Shown: piece after piece, positions 51,984-60,000 of the stretch
Layout of the letters: each line of letters starts with the position of its first letter
Position numbering within the stretch: the stretch's first letter is position 1
Source of the DNA: Chloroflexota bacterium
Lineage (GTDB): Bacteria > Chloroflexota > Anaerolineae > Anaerolineales > Villigracilaceae
Assembly: GCA_016213105.1 (NCBI GenBank)
Contig: JACRBN010000002.1
Location: 112,042 to 176,041, forward strand
Direction of reading: 5' to 3'
DNA length: 64,000 nt
Notes under the pieces: generated by a model
Databases searched by the model: none
What the model saw: only the letters and a program-made list of their open reading frames with translations
Told to the model about the DNA's origin: nothing
Position numbers and translations under genes: made by a program

Positions 51984-52613
51984 GTGTCCACTCTCGACCG
52001 TCTCGCCTGTTCGCTCGGCCGCCGCGACGAAGTCCCCAATCAGGACCTCGCCCGCGACCTGGCCGCCCAAAAGGATGCAGCAGGCATCCGTGAAATCGCC
52101 GAAGGCTTGTGGAGCAAGGACAGGAATATCCAGGCCGATTGCGTCAAGGTGTTGTACGAGGTCGGCTACTTCGACCCGTCCCTGATCGTGGACTATGTCG
52201 ATGATTTCGTGAAGCTGCTGAAGAGCAAAAACAACCGCCTGGTCTGGGGCGGGATGATCGCGTTGGGCCTGTCGGCTCGGGCCAACCCAGATGCGGTCTT
52301 CAGGAACCTGGAGGCCATCAAGAAAGCCAAAGAGTTAGGTTCCGTCATCACTGTGGATAACGCCGTGGCGGCCCTGGCGAATACGGCCGCCGCGAACGCA
52401 AAATATAACGAAGCCATCTTCCCCTACCTGCTCGACCATCTGAAAACCTGCCGTCCCAAGGAAGTGCCCCAGCACGCCGAAAAGACCCTGCCCGCCGTGA
52501 CCGCCTCCAACAAAGCCGGCTTCATCACCGTGCTCGAAAAGCGCATGGAGGATCAATCAGGCGGCGGCCTGGCGCGGATCAAAAAAGTCATCCAACAAGC
52601 CCAAGTCCGCTAA
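51984..52613 (+). CDS. HEAT-repeat-like protein between the two nuclease halves
   Basis: 209 residues, starting at GTG 51984 with AAGGAG six bases upstream. The protein is all helical: ADCVKVLYEVGYFDPSLIVD, then FVKLLKSKNNRLVWGGMIALG and KTLPAVTASNKAGFITVLEK, spaced as HEAT-type repeats. Such proteins are scaffolds for protein or nucleic-acid binding. It lies 34 bases after the first nuclease half and 32 bases before the second, so it is likely co-transcribed and part of the same complex. No catalytic residues are visible. Confidence 0.7.
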   Translation: MSTLDRLACSLGRRDEVPNQDLARDLAAQKDAAGIREIAEGLWSKDRNIQADCVKVLYEVGYFDPSLIVDYVDDFVKLLKSKNNRLVWGGMIALGLSARANPDAVFRNLEAIKKAKELGSVITVDNAVAALANTAAANAKYNEAIFPYLLDHLKTCRPKEVPQHAEKTLPAVTASNKAGFITVLEKRMEDQSGGGLARIKKVIQQAQVR

Positions 52614-52645
52614 CCCAATTTACCTATTCCACTTACCAACCTCCC

Positions 52646-53158
52646 ATGCTTTACGCCATCCTCCTCCTTTTCCTGCTCGCCCTCATTTTCTTCTGGCAAA
52701 GCGGACGTCAGCGTCAGGAAGCGGGCCTGCCCGGCGGACGGGTCATTTACACCGACACGCGCGCCTGGGGAAAGTTGGAGCATCCCCTCTACGATCAATT
52801 GCTCGGCCTGACGGGCAAGCCCGATTACCTCGTCCAGCAGAAGGGCCAGATCATTCCTGTCGAAGTCAAGAGCGGACGCGCGCCCGAAGCGCCGTATGAC
52901 TCGCACATTTATCAGGTGGCGGCCTATTGCCTGCTGGTTGAAAAAAACTACGGCAAACGCCCGCCGTATGGAATCATCCACTACGAGAACCGTGACTTCG
53001 CCGTGGACTATACCCCCCAGCTCGAATCGTCCCTGCTCGATCTGTTGGCCGAGATGCGCCGCGATGAAATGAAGCGCGAGGTTGGGCGTTCGCACGAACA
53101 GGCCGCCCGCTGCGCCCGCTGTGGATTCAAAAATGCCTGCGACCAGTCCCTGGTTTGA
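52646..53158 (+). CDS. C-terminal half of a split Cas4-like Fe-S nuclease, membrane anchored
   Basis: 170 residues. An N-terminal membrane helix (residues 2-17) is followed by a basic stretch, which places the rest in the cytosol. The nuclease core is complete from motif II on: GKPDYLV with Asp60, VEVKSG with Glu73 and Lys75, and QVAAY (Gln90 to Tyr94). The C-terminus has Cys156, Cys159 and Cys165, with the CxxC and five-residue spacing of Cas4's last three cluster ligands. The fourth ligand and motif I histidine are absent here but present in the 51710 product. No Cas genes are nearby. Confidence 0.7.
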   Translation: MLYAILLLFLLALIFFWQSGRQRQEAGLPGGRVIYTDTRAWGKLEHPLYDQLLGLTGKPDYLVQQKGQIIPVEVKSGRAPEAPYDSHIYQVAAYCLLVEKNYGKRPPYGIIHYENRDFAVDYTPQLESSLLDLLAEMRRDEMKREVGRSHEQAARCARCGFKNACDQSLV

Positions 53159-53180
53159 TTGTTAAAAAGGGGTTGGAGAG

Positions 53181-53256
53181 TATATGATACCCACGGTCAA
53201 AAATTGCGCTTTTCCTCCTCTAAAAAGGCGCAATTTTTGACCGCGCTGGGTATAAT
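53181..53256. repeat. Large palindrome with GCGCAATTTT arms, copy 3, carrying the nadK -10 box
   Basis: Left arm ATGATACCCACGGTCAAAAA then TTGCGC, and right arm GCGCAATTTTTGACCG then GGGTATAAT, flank an 18-base loop. The right arm ends in TATAAT at 53251-53256, eight bases before the NAD kinase ATG. The left arm reads TATCAT outward on the other strand. Confidence 0.75.
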
Positions 53257-53264
53257 TGTCGATT

Positions 53265-54131
53265 ATGTCCGCCTCCTTCATTCCGCAACGCCCCGTGGTC
53301 ACATCCTATCCAAAAATGGCGGATGCCGTTCGCGAAACGGAGTTGATCGCCGCCTACCTCAGGGAAAAGGGCATCGACACGCCGGCCGGGTCCTTGTACG
53401 ATGAGGCCTTGCGCAAGCGCGTCAAACGCGGCGAGTTCGACATGCTGATCGCCGTTGGGGGGGACGGGACCATGCTGCGGGCGGGGCATCTGTGCGCTCC
53501 CTGCGGCGTGCCGATCCTGGGCGTGAACCTGGGGCGGCTGGGCTTCCTCATCCAGGTGGAGCGCGGCGACTGGCGCGGGATGCTGGACCGCCTGCTGGCA
53601 GGCGAGGCTTGGGTCGAAAATCGCATGATGTTGCGCGCCGAGTTGATCCGCGCGGATGAACCTGCGGGAAGCTGGCACGCGCTCAACGAGGTGGTCGTCA
53701 GCCGCGGACAATACATCCGCCCGATCCGCCTCTCGGCTTCGGCCGATGGCTATCTGCTGACCACCTACGTCGCCGACGGCTTGATCGCCTCCACGGCCAC
53801 CGGCTCGACCGCCTACGCCCTGGCCGCCGGCGGACCGATCCTGCCGCCCGAGCTGCGCAACATCCTGGTCGTGCCCATCGCCCCGCACCTTTCCGTGGAA
53901 CGGGCCGTGGTGCTGGCCGAGGGCTCGACGATCAGCATTGGCATCCACGGCGATAACGCCGTGTTGAGCGTGGACGGGCAGGTGCCCATTGGCCTGATCG
54001 AAGACGACCGTGTGGACGTCCACGCCGCCGAGTACACCGCCAAATTCGTCCGCTTTGGCGACGCGGGGTATTTCTACCGCAATCTGACCGCACACATGAA
54101 TCAAAACCGCTCCTTTGGATTGGCACGATGA
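53265..54131 (+). CDS. nadK: NAD kinase
   Basis: 288 residues. AVGGDGTML with Asp67 is the catalytic GGDG motif; NEVVVSRGQYIRPIRLSA and TATGSTAYALAAGGPILPPE are the second and third family signatures. It phosphorylates NAD to NADP in the cytosol. ATG 53265 follows TATAAT by eight bases, a leaderless start. Its TGA overlaps the next ATG by four bases. Confidence 0.95.
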   Translation: MSASFIPQRPVVTSYPKMADAVRETELIAAYLREKGIDTPAGSLYDEALRKRVKRGEFDMLIAVGGDGTMLRAGHLCAPCGVPILGVNLGRLGFLIQVERGDWRGMLDRLLAGEAWVENRMMLRAELIRADEPAGSWHALNEVVVSRGQYIRPIRLSASADGYLLTTYVADGLIASTATGSTAYALAAGGPILPPELRNILVVPIAPHLSVERAVVLAEGSTISIGIHGDNAVLSVDGQVPIGLIEDDRVDVHAAEYTAKFVRFGDAGYFYRNLTAHMNQNRSFGLAR

Positions 54132-54652
54132 CCGATAACACCATTGCCACTGTTTGTTATGTCCACCCCAACCGCGAGACCGGCCTGCGCTGCAACCAGT
54201 GCGAGCGCCCGATCTGCACTTCCTGCGCCATCCGCACCCCCACGGGCTACCGCTGCAAGGAATGCGTCAAGGGCCAGCAGAAAAAGTTCGAAACGGCCGA
54301 GTGGTACGATTACCTCTTCGGCTTTTCCGTGGCGGGCATCCTTTCTCTGATCGCCAGCATCCTGGCCGGGCTGGTCAGCGGGTTTGGATTCTTCCTCTTC
54401 TTTATTGTCGGCATCGCCGCGTCCACGGTGGGCGTGGTTATCGCCGAGTCGGCGCGCTTCGTCACGCGCCGTCACCGCTCGCGCAGACTCTACCTGACCG
54501 TCGTGGCGGGCATGGTGCTGGGTGCCGTGCCATTCACCCTCGCCAGCATTTTCATGCTCGACATCTTCGGGCTGGTCACGCAGGCCATTTACCTGGTCAT
54601 CGCCACGCCCATGATGTATTATCGCCTTTCGGGTACGCCCCTTTTCAAATAA
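54128..54652 (+). CDS. Zinc-ribbon (B-box-like) membrane protein
   Basis: 174 residues. The N-terminus has a B-box-like zinc-binding pattern (CYVHPNRETGLRCNQCERPI then CTSCAIRTPTGYRCKECV). Four hydrophobic helices follow. This fusion of a short zinc finger with a small membrane domain is widespread in Chloroflexota and Actinobacteria, sometimes next to rhomboid proteases, but no role is established. Translation is coupled to nadK by an ATGA overlap, and recN follows two bases after its stop. Confidence 0.78.
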   Translation: MTDNTIATVCYVHPNRETGLRCNQCERPICTSCAIRTPTGYRCKECVKGQQKKFETAEWYDYLFGFSVAGILSLIASILAGLVSGFGFFLFFIVGIAASTVGVVIAESARFVTRRHRSRRLYLTVVAGMVLGAVPFTLASIFMLDIFGLVTQAIYLVIATPMMYYRLSGTPLFK

Positions 54653-54654
54653 CC

Positions 54655-56388
54655 ATGCTGACCGAACTTCGCATCCACAATTTTGCCATCATCGACAAGC
54701 TCGACCTGCGCTTTGGGCCCGGCCTGATCATCCTGACAGGTGAGACGGGCGCGGGCAAATCCATCATCCTGGACGCGGTCGTGATGCTGCTGGGCGGCCG
54801 CGCCGATGCGACCGCCATCCGCTCGGAGGCTGAGACGGCCTTCGTCGAGGGCGTGTACCAGCTCAAGGGCGCGGAGCGCGAAGCGGTACACGAAATCCTC
54901 AACCGCGAGGAACTGCTGGATGATCCCGATTACGTGACGCTCACCCGCGAAATCCGCCGCGAGGGCCGCAGCATTGCCCGCGTCAACGGGCGCACCGTGG
55001 GCGTATCCCTGCTCAAGGAGTTAGGCGCCGCCCTGGTGGACATCCACGGCCAGTCTGAGCATCTATCCCTGCTTGACCCGCGCTCGCACCTCGGGTTGCT
55101 CGACCGCTACGCCGAAGTCTCCAAACCGCTCGGCGAATACCGCCAGACTTATCATGCCCTGCTCAACCTGCGCCGCGAGTTGAACGAACTGCGCAAGGCC
55201 CAGGCCGATGCCGACCGCCGCGTCGAAATGTTGACCTTCGCCGCCGAGGAGATCGAATCTGCGCGCCTGAGGGTCGGCGAGGACGAGGAGTTGCGCAAGG
55301 AGCGTGACCGCCTCGCCAACGCCGAGTCGCTGGCCGCGTATGCCCAGCAGGCGTTGACCGTGCTCGAAGACGGCACCGCCGAGACGCCCTCCGCGGGCGA
55401 CCTGGTGGGGCAGGCGGCGCAGTCGCTGGCGGGCCTGGCCCGCATCGACTCGGCCCAGGCCGAACTGGCCAGCCAGGGTGCATTGCTCGAAGATACCCTG
55501 GCCGAACTGGTGCGCAGCCTGCGCGATTACCTCGAAGCCATCGAGTTCAACCCCAAGCGGCTCGACGAGGTGGAGGAACGCGTCGACCTGATCCACCGCT
55601 TGAATCGCAAGTTCGGCGGCAGCATCCCCGCCGTGATCGCCTACGGCGCCGACGCGCGCAAGCAACTGGAAACCATCACGGGCGCGGCCGACCGCATCGC
55701 CAGCCTGACCGTCGAAGAGACCAAACTGCTCGCGCAGCTTGCCAGACAGGGCGCGGCGCTGACCGAGAAACGCAAATCTGCGGCGGCCTTGTTGGGCAAG
55801 GGCATCGAGACGGAACTGGACGATCTCAAGATGGCCTCGGCCCAATTCGGCGTGGACTTCCAGATCAAACCCGACCCGAACGGCGCGCCCCTGCCTGACG
55901 GGTCGCGCGCCGCCTTCGACCAGAACGGCCTCGACCGCGTCGAGTTCCTGATCGCCCCCAACCCGGGCGAGGGACTCAAACCGCTGGTCAAGATCGCCTC
56001 GGGCGGCGAGACCTCGCGCCTGATGCTGGCCCTCAAGAACGTGCTGGCCCGCGCCGACCAGGTGCCCAGCCTGATCTTCGACGAGATCGACCAGGGCATC
56101 GGCGGGCGCGTGGGCATGATCGTCGGCCAGAAACTGTGGAATTTGGCGCGCAACCACCAGGTTTTCTGCGTGACACACCTGCCGCAGCTGGCCGTGTTCG
56201 GCGAACAGCACTTCCAGGTGCAGAAGATCGTGGACAAGGGCCGCACCCTAACCCGCGTCGAAAAACTGGACGGCGAACCGCGCCTGCTCGAACTCTCGCA
56301 GATGCTCGGCGAGGTGGGGGAGGGCACCATGCGCTCCGTGCATGAGTTGATGCAGCACGCGCGGCAGATGGTCAAAACCTCGAAATAG
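54655..56388 (+). CDS. recN: DNA repair ATPase RecN
   Basis: 577 residues, normal for RecN, an SMC-like protein acting in double-strand-break repair. Walker A GETGAGKS is at residues 29-36; GQSEHLSLLDP near 125 and coiled-coil arms follow. The C-terminal head contains ASGGETSRLMLALK, the ABC signature, and Walker B SLIFDEIDQGIGGRVG. CVTHLPQLA carries the switch histidine. Last gene of a three-gene operon with nadK; a terminator follows. Confidence 0.96.
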   Translation: MLTELRIHNFAIIDKLDLRFGPGLIILTGETGAGKSIILDAVVMLLGGRADATAIRSEAETAFVEGVYQLKGAEREAVHEILNREELLDDPDYVTLTREIRREGRSIARVNGRTVGVSLLKELGAALVDIHGQSEHLSLLDPRSHLGLLDRYAEVSKPLGEYRQTYHALLNLRRELNELRKAQADADRRVEMLTFAAEEIESARLRVGEDEELRKERDRLANAESLAAYAQQALTVLEDGTAETPSAGDLVGQAAQSLAGLARIDSAQAELASQGALLEDTLAELVRSLRDYLEAIEFNPKRLDEVEERVDLIHRLNRKFGGSIPAVIAYGADARKQLETITGAADRIASLTVEETKLLAQLARQGAALTEKRKSAAALLGKGIETELDDLKMASAQFGVDFQIKPDPNGAPLPDGSRAAFDQNGLDRVEFLIAPNPGEGLKPLVKIASGGETSRLMLALKNVLARADQVPSLIFDEIDQGIGGRVGMIVGQKLWNLARNHQVFCVTHLPQLAVFGEQHFQVQKIVDKGRTLTRVEKLDGEPRLLELSQMLGEVGEGTMRSVHELMQHARQMVKTSK

Positions 56389-56416
56389 GCTTCCTCCAAA
56401 ACTTTCCTATGACATG

Positions 56417-56453
56417 AGACTTCCCCGCTCCCGGCAGGGAAGTCTTGTTTTTA
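56417..56453 (+). terminator. Intrinsic terminator of the nadK-recN operon
   Basis: AGACTTCCC and GGGAAGTCT form a 9-bp stem followed by TGTTTTTATT. Confidence 0.88.
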
Positions 56454-56613
56454 TTGCCCATTTTCACAACCAGGGATGCATCCGTGCAAAGGGATTGGCC
56501 CATGTGTCACTTATTATGTACTCAAGGGTGATTGTTCGTACAACTATTTTGTGTTACGATGTTGTATATATTTTTCGTCGGATTTATTATTTTCTATTGG
56601 TGAGGGTTGCAGC

Positions 56614-57321
56614 ATGGCGAAAAAGGTTTTGGTTGTAGACGACGATCCCGAAGTAGGCAGACTCCTCGAGGTAACGCTGAAACCGATGGATTTGGTAGTC
56701 CATCAGGCGTACTCGGGGATCGATGGATTACAGAAGGCGTACGAACTCCATCCCGATCTGATTATTCTGGATGTGATGATGCCCGGCATGGACGGTTTCG
56801 ATGTCTGCTCACGCCTGCGTGAAATGGCAGGCACTCCCGTGCTGATGTTGACCGCCCGAAATTCGGACATGGATGTTGTGCGCGGGTTCAACGCGGGGGT
56901 CGATGATTATGTCAAAAAGCCGTTCAGAGGCAAGGAATTGGAGGCCCGCGTCAGGGCTTTGCTGCGCCGGGCGGAAGCCACTGCCAGCGTCGAAGCCGTG
57001 AGTACGATGGGTTATTCCGACTCGATCCTGGAAATCGATCTCCAGTCTCAAACGGTGAAGGTCTGCGGCCGTCCGCTTGAACTTTCCCCCAGGGAGTATG
57101 GCCTGCTGGCCTGTCTCATACGGGACCAGGGCAAGGTGATTTCGAAGCGCGAATTGCTCAGGGAGGCATGGGGGGAGCCGTATGCCAACGGGTCATCGCT
57201 GGTGACGCTCTACATTTATTACCTGAGAAAGAAGCTGGAAGACGGGGAACACGGCTTTCACTACATCCACAACCTGTGGGGACGTGGATACTGGTTTGCC
57301 CCGCGCACGAAGAGCGACTGA
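56614..57321 (+). CDS. OmpR-family response regulator
   Basis: 235 residues. The receiver domain has acidic pocket VVDDDPEVG, phosphoacceptor Asp53 in ILDVMMPGMDGF, and switch lysine in YVKKPF. The C-terminal winged helix (LSPREYGLLACLIRDQGKVI and HNLWGRGYWF) binds DNA. GAGGG precedes ATG 56614. It has no neighbouring histidine kinase, so it is an orphan. The upstream 160 bases are unusually AT-rich and probably hold its promoter. Confidence 0.93.
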   Translation: MAKKVLVVDDDPEVGRLLEVTLKPMDLVVHQAYSGIDGLQKAYELHPDLIILDVMMPGMDGFDVCSRLREMAGTPVLMLTARNSDMDVVRGFNAGVDDYVKKPFRGKELEARVRALLRRAEATASVEAVSTMGYSDSILEIDLQSQTVKVCGRPLELSPREYGLLACLIRDQGKVISKRELLREAWGEPYANGSSLVTLYIYYLRKKLEDGEHGFHYIHNLWGRGYWFAPRTKSD

Positions 57322-57345
57322 TCGGATTTTGCCCCCCGAGATTTG

Positions 57346-57386
57346 AAAAGATACGAAAAGAGGGGTTCATTCTTTTTCGTATCTTT
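57346..57386 (+). terminator. Stem-loop after the response regulator
   Basis: AAAGATACGAAAA and TTTTTCGTATCTTT form a 12-13 bp stem with a loop of about 13 bases. T-run within the right arm; a terminator role is likely. Confidence 0.65.
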
Positions 57387-57429
57387 GACGACTCATGTCA
57401 TGAATTGATAAAATCTACGTAAATCTACA

Positions 57430-57458
57430 TTGACTTGCCTCTCCCATTTTGGTACATT
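57430..57458 (+). promoter_or_regulatory. Sigma-70-type promoter of the PucC-like gene
   Basis: TTGACT (57430-57435) and TACATT (57453-57458) are separated by 17 bases, about 35 bases before the ATG at 57494. It is one of the few canonical promoters in the window. Confidence 0.6.
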
Positions 57459-57493
57459 CCCAACGCTTTTTACGCCACAGCCAAAGGATGCTC

Positions 57494-58792
57494 ATGTTCC
57501 TCAAACGCCTGCAACTCGGTCTGATTCACGTCGCGGTCGCCATGACCCTCGTCCCGATCAACAGCACGCTCAACCGCGTGATGATTTTCGATCTCGAAAT
57601 TTCGAAAACGCTGGTTTCGCTGCTGGCGGTCCTGCCCTACCTGTTTTCCCCCATCCAGGTCGCGATTGGATCGTTCTCCGACCGCCATCCCATCCTCGGC
57701 TTCCGCCGCACGCCCTATATCCTGGCGGGGCTGGTGTTGTGCGTGATCGGTGTATCCGTTTCGCCGCAGGTCGCATTTTTACTCGACCAGAATTTTGGCC
57801 TCGGCATCCTGGCGGGACTGCTGGCCTTCGGCGCCTGGGGCATGGGCTACAACCTTTCGGCCGTCTCCTACCTTTCCCTGGCCTCCGAACTCTCGGGCGA
57901 AAAGGGACGCGGCAGGACCGTGGCCACCATGTTCTTCATGATGGTGATCGGCCTGATCGCGACAGGCATCGCCCTCAGCCGCATGTTGACGACCTACACG
58001 CCCGAGACGCTTACCTCCGCCTTCAACGCCGTGGCCCTGACCGCCCTGGCCCTGGGCCTGCTCGGCCTCATCCGGCTGGAGCCCCGCTCGGGCTTGGCCC
58101 CGGCCAAATCCGAACATTACACCGTCCAGCAGATGACCACGGCCATCCTGAGCAACCCCGTGGCGCGCATCTTCTTCGTGTACCTGCTCCTGCTGCTGGT
58201 GGCCCTGCTCGGGCAGGACGTGCTGCTCGAACCGTTCGGCGCGCAAGCCTTCGGCATGACCATCGAGGAGACCTCACGCCTGGTGTCCATCAGCGGCGTG
58301 TTTACGCTGATCGCCTTCCTCGTGACAGGCGCGCTGGAGGGACGTGTGACCAAGAAGACCCTGGCGCAGGTCGGCAACCTGGGCGCGCTGGCGGGCTTCG
58401 TGCTGATCGTTGCCAGCGGGCTGACCCATTCCCTGCCCACCTTCTACGTCGGCCTGACCCTGCTTGGCTTTGGCACGGGCGTCTCCACGGTGGCGAACCT
58501 GTCCCTGATGTTCGACCTGACCGTGGAGGGCAAGGTCGGCCTGTACATCGGCGCATGGGGTTTCTCGAACGGCCTCTCGCGGCTGACGGGCATCCTGCTC
58601 GCGGGGGTGGTGGCCGATGGCCTGACGCAGGCCACAGGTCAGGCCATGACGGGCTACCTGGCCGTGTTCGGCATCGAAGCCTTGATGCTGTTCATCGCCG
58701 CCCTGATGCTCACGCGCATCGACGTATCCACTTTCCGCAAACAGGCTGAAGGACCCGCCTTCATCGAAAAGATTGCGCTGGCTGCCGAGTAA
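57494..58792 (+). CDS. BCD/PucC-family major facilitator transporter
   Basis: 432 residues with about 12 membrane helices. LKRLQLGLIHVAVAMTLVPI, then STLNRVMIFDLEISKTLVS and SDRHPILGFRRTPYILAG are the features of the PucC/bacteriochlorophyll-delivery family, which in phototrophs assists assembly of light-harvesting complexes. Related proteins also occur outside phototrophs. No other photosynthesis gene is seen here, so the role is open. ATG 57494 has AAAGG six bases upstream. The next gene, a MerR-like regulator, follows after two bases. Confidence 0.78.
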   Translation: MFLKRLQLGLIHVAVAMTLVPINSTLNRVMIFDLEISKTLVSLLAVLPYLFSPIQVAIGSFSDRHPILGFRRTPYILAGLVLCVIGVSVSPQVAFLLDQNFGLGILAGLLAFGAWGMGYNLSAVSYLSLASELSGEKGRGRTVATMFFMMVIGLIATGIALSRMLTTYTPETLTSAFNAVALTALALGLLGLIRLEPRSGLAPAKSEHYTVQQMTTAILSNPVARIFFVYLLLLLVALLGQDVLLEPFGAQAFGMTIEETSRLVSISGVFTLIAFLVTGALEGRVTKKTLAQVGNLGALAGFVLIVASGLTHSLPTFYVGLTLLGFGTGVSTVANLSLMFDLTVEGKVGLYIGAWGFSNGLSRLTGILLAGVVADGLTQATGQAMTGYLAVFGIEALMLFIAALMLTRIDVSTFRKQAEGPAFIEKIALAAE

Positions 58793-58794
58793 GC

Positions 58795-59439
58795 ATGACG
58801 GATGAATGGCTTTCCCTGCAGGGCGCGGCCAGGATCCTGGGTGTGCATCCCAGCACGGTCAGGTTGTGGTCCGACAAGGGCATCCTGCCCGTGCATCGCA
58901 CGCAGGGCGGACACCGCCGCTATAAACGCGCCGAGGTGGAACTATGGGCCGAGCACGCCCGCCATCAGCCCGAGGTCGGCCCCGACGCGATGGTGCAGTC
59001 GGTGGTCAGGAACGTGCGCATGCGCATCGCCGACGGCAAGCTGGAGGCGGAGGCCTGGTACCAAAAATTGGACGAGGAGGCGCGCATCCAATACCGCCAG
59101 AGCGCGCAAATGCTCTTTCAGGGGCTGATGGCCTATCTCGGCTCGGGCGGCGAGAATGCCGCCTCGCAGGCGCACGCCATCGGCTATTCCTACGCCGCCC
59201 GCGCGCGCCGCTACGAGCTGAGCTACGTGGATGCGGCGCGGGCCTTCCTGTTCTTCCGCAACGTGCTGATCGAATCGGTGGTCAAGGTCTATCGCGAGGC
59301 CAACGTCCCCTCGGGCAGGGCCTGGGAGGAAATGCTGCACCGTATGCACAGTTTCACCGACCAGATCCTGATCAGCCTGCTCGAAACCTATCAGACCATG
59401 GAAACGAACCACCCCCTTCCCAACCCTCCAAATTCGTAG
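58795..59439 (+). CDS. MerR-like HTH regulator with C-terminal sensor domain
   Basis: 214 residues. SLQGAARILGVHPSTVRLWS and HRTQGGHRRYKRAEVELW form a MerR/excisionase-type winged helix in the first 60 residues. The remaining 150 residues are helical (LMAYLGSGGENAASQAHAIG, YELSYVDAARAFLFFRNVLI) and resemble RsbR-type sensor helices seen in several Chloroflexota regulators. It is two bases after the PucC-like gene and may regulate it. The signal is unknown. Confidence 0.8.
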   Translation: MTDEWLSLQGAARILGVHPSTVRLWSDKGILPVHRTQGGHRRYKRAEVELWAEHARHQPEVGPDAMVQSVVRNVRMRIADGKLEAEAWYQKLDEEARIQYRQSAQMLFQGLMAYLGSGGENAASQAHAIGYSYAARARRYELSYVDAARAFLFFRNVLIESVVKVYREANVPSGRAWEEMLHRMHSFTDQILISLLETYQTMETNHPLPNPPNS

Positions 59440-59462
59440 AATTTTTCGGGAGGGGTGCAGGG

Positions 59463-59468
59463 TATAAT
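59463..59468 (+). promoter_or_regulatory. -10 box of leaderless DUF6391-like gene
   Basis: TATAAT ends six bases before the ATG at 59475, with no ribosome-binding site. Confidence 0.6.
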
Positions 59469-59474
59469 GCTGCC

Positions 59475-59963
59475 ATGATCCTCGACCTGCCCCTCATCCT
59501 CGAAACCAGGCGCAATCACGCCCTGGAGCACGCCTCCCTGCACGTGCTGGCGGGCAAATATCCCGACCGTCACATGGCGGGACATTCCAACCCGACCGGC
59601 TTCTTCCTGCTGGCCAACGTCCCGACCGAAGCCGTGGCGGATGCCGTGACCCAGGCCCTCACCCGTCTGCGGGCGGGGGAGCGCACCCTGGCCATCCACG
59701 CGGGATGCGGCACCAACCTGGCGACCACCACCCTGCTGGCCGGGACCCTGGCCTGGATTCCGTTAAACGGGCGCAAATCCACACTGGGAAAGCTGGCCCT
59801 GCTGCCGCTGGCGCTGGCGTTTGCCGTGGTCGGCTATTCGCTGAGTCAGCCGCTCGGGCCGTGGCTGCAAGCCAACGTCACGACCGAGGCGGAGTTGGGC
59901 GACCTGCAGGTCGTGGACATCGTCCTCGTGCGCAAGGGTGTGCATCGCATCATCACGAAATGA
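59475..59963 (+). CDS. DUF6391-like membrane protein
   Basis: 162 residues. TRRNHALEHASLHVLAGKYP at the start resembles the DUF6391 proteins of Chloroflexota and cyanobacteria. A glycine-rich segment (HAGCGTNLATTTLLAGTLAW) and a hydrophobic helix (LGKLALLPLALAFAVVGYSL) follow, then a short soluble tail. Function is unknown. Start and promoter are defined by the close TATAAT box. Confidence 0.62.
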   Translation: MILDLPLILETRRNHALEHASLHVLAGKYPDRHMAGHSNPTGFFLLANVPTEAVADAVTQALTRLRAGERTLAIHAGCGTNLATTTLLAGTLAWIPLNGRKSTLGKLALLPLALAFAVVGYSLSQPLGPWLQANVTTEAELGDLQVVDIVLVRKGVHRIITK

Positions 59964-60000
59964 TTGCAGGGGCGGGGTCCCCCGCCCCCACAAAAAATCC

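Noticed and set aside
51710..53158. A CRISPR-Cas locus around the Cas4-like proteins
   Set aside because: No repeat-spacer array, cas1, cas2 or effector gene is present anywhere in the window, so the Cas4 resemblance does not imply CRISPR.
50570..53158. A defence island formed by the MBL hydrolase, split nuclease and nearby Mrr
   Set aside because: Mrr lies more than 2 kb away on the other strand with housekeeping genes between, and NAD kinase and recN follow directly. The context is core-genome rather than an island.
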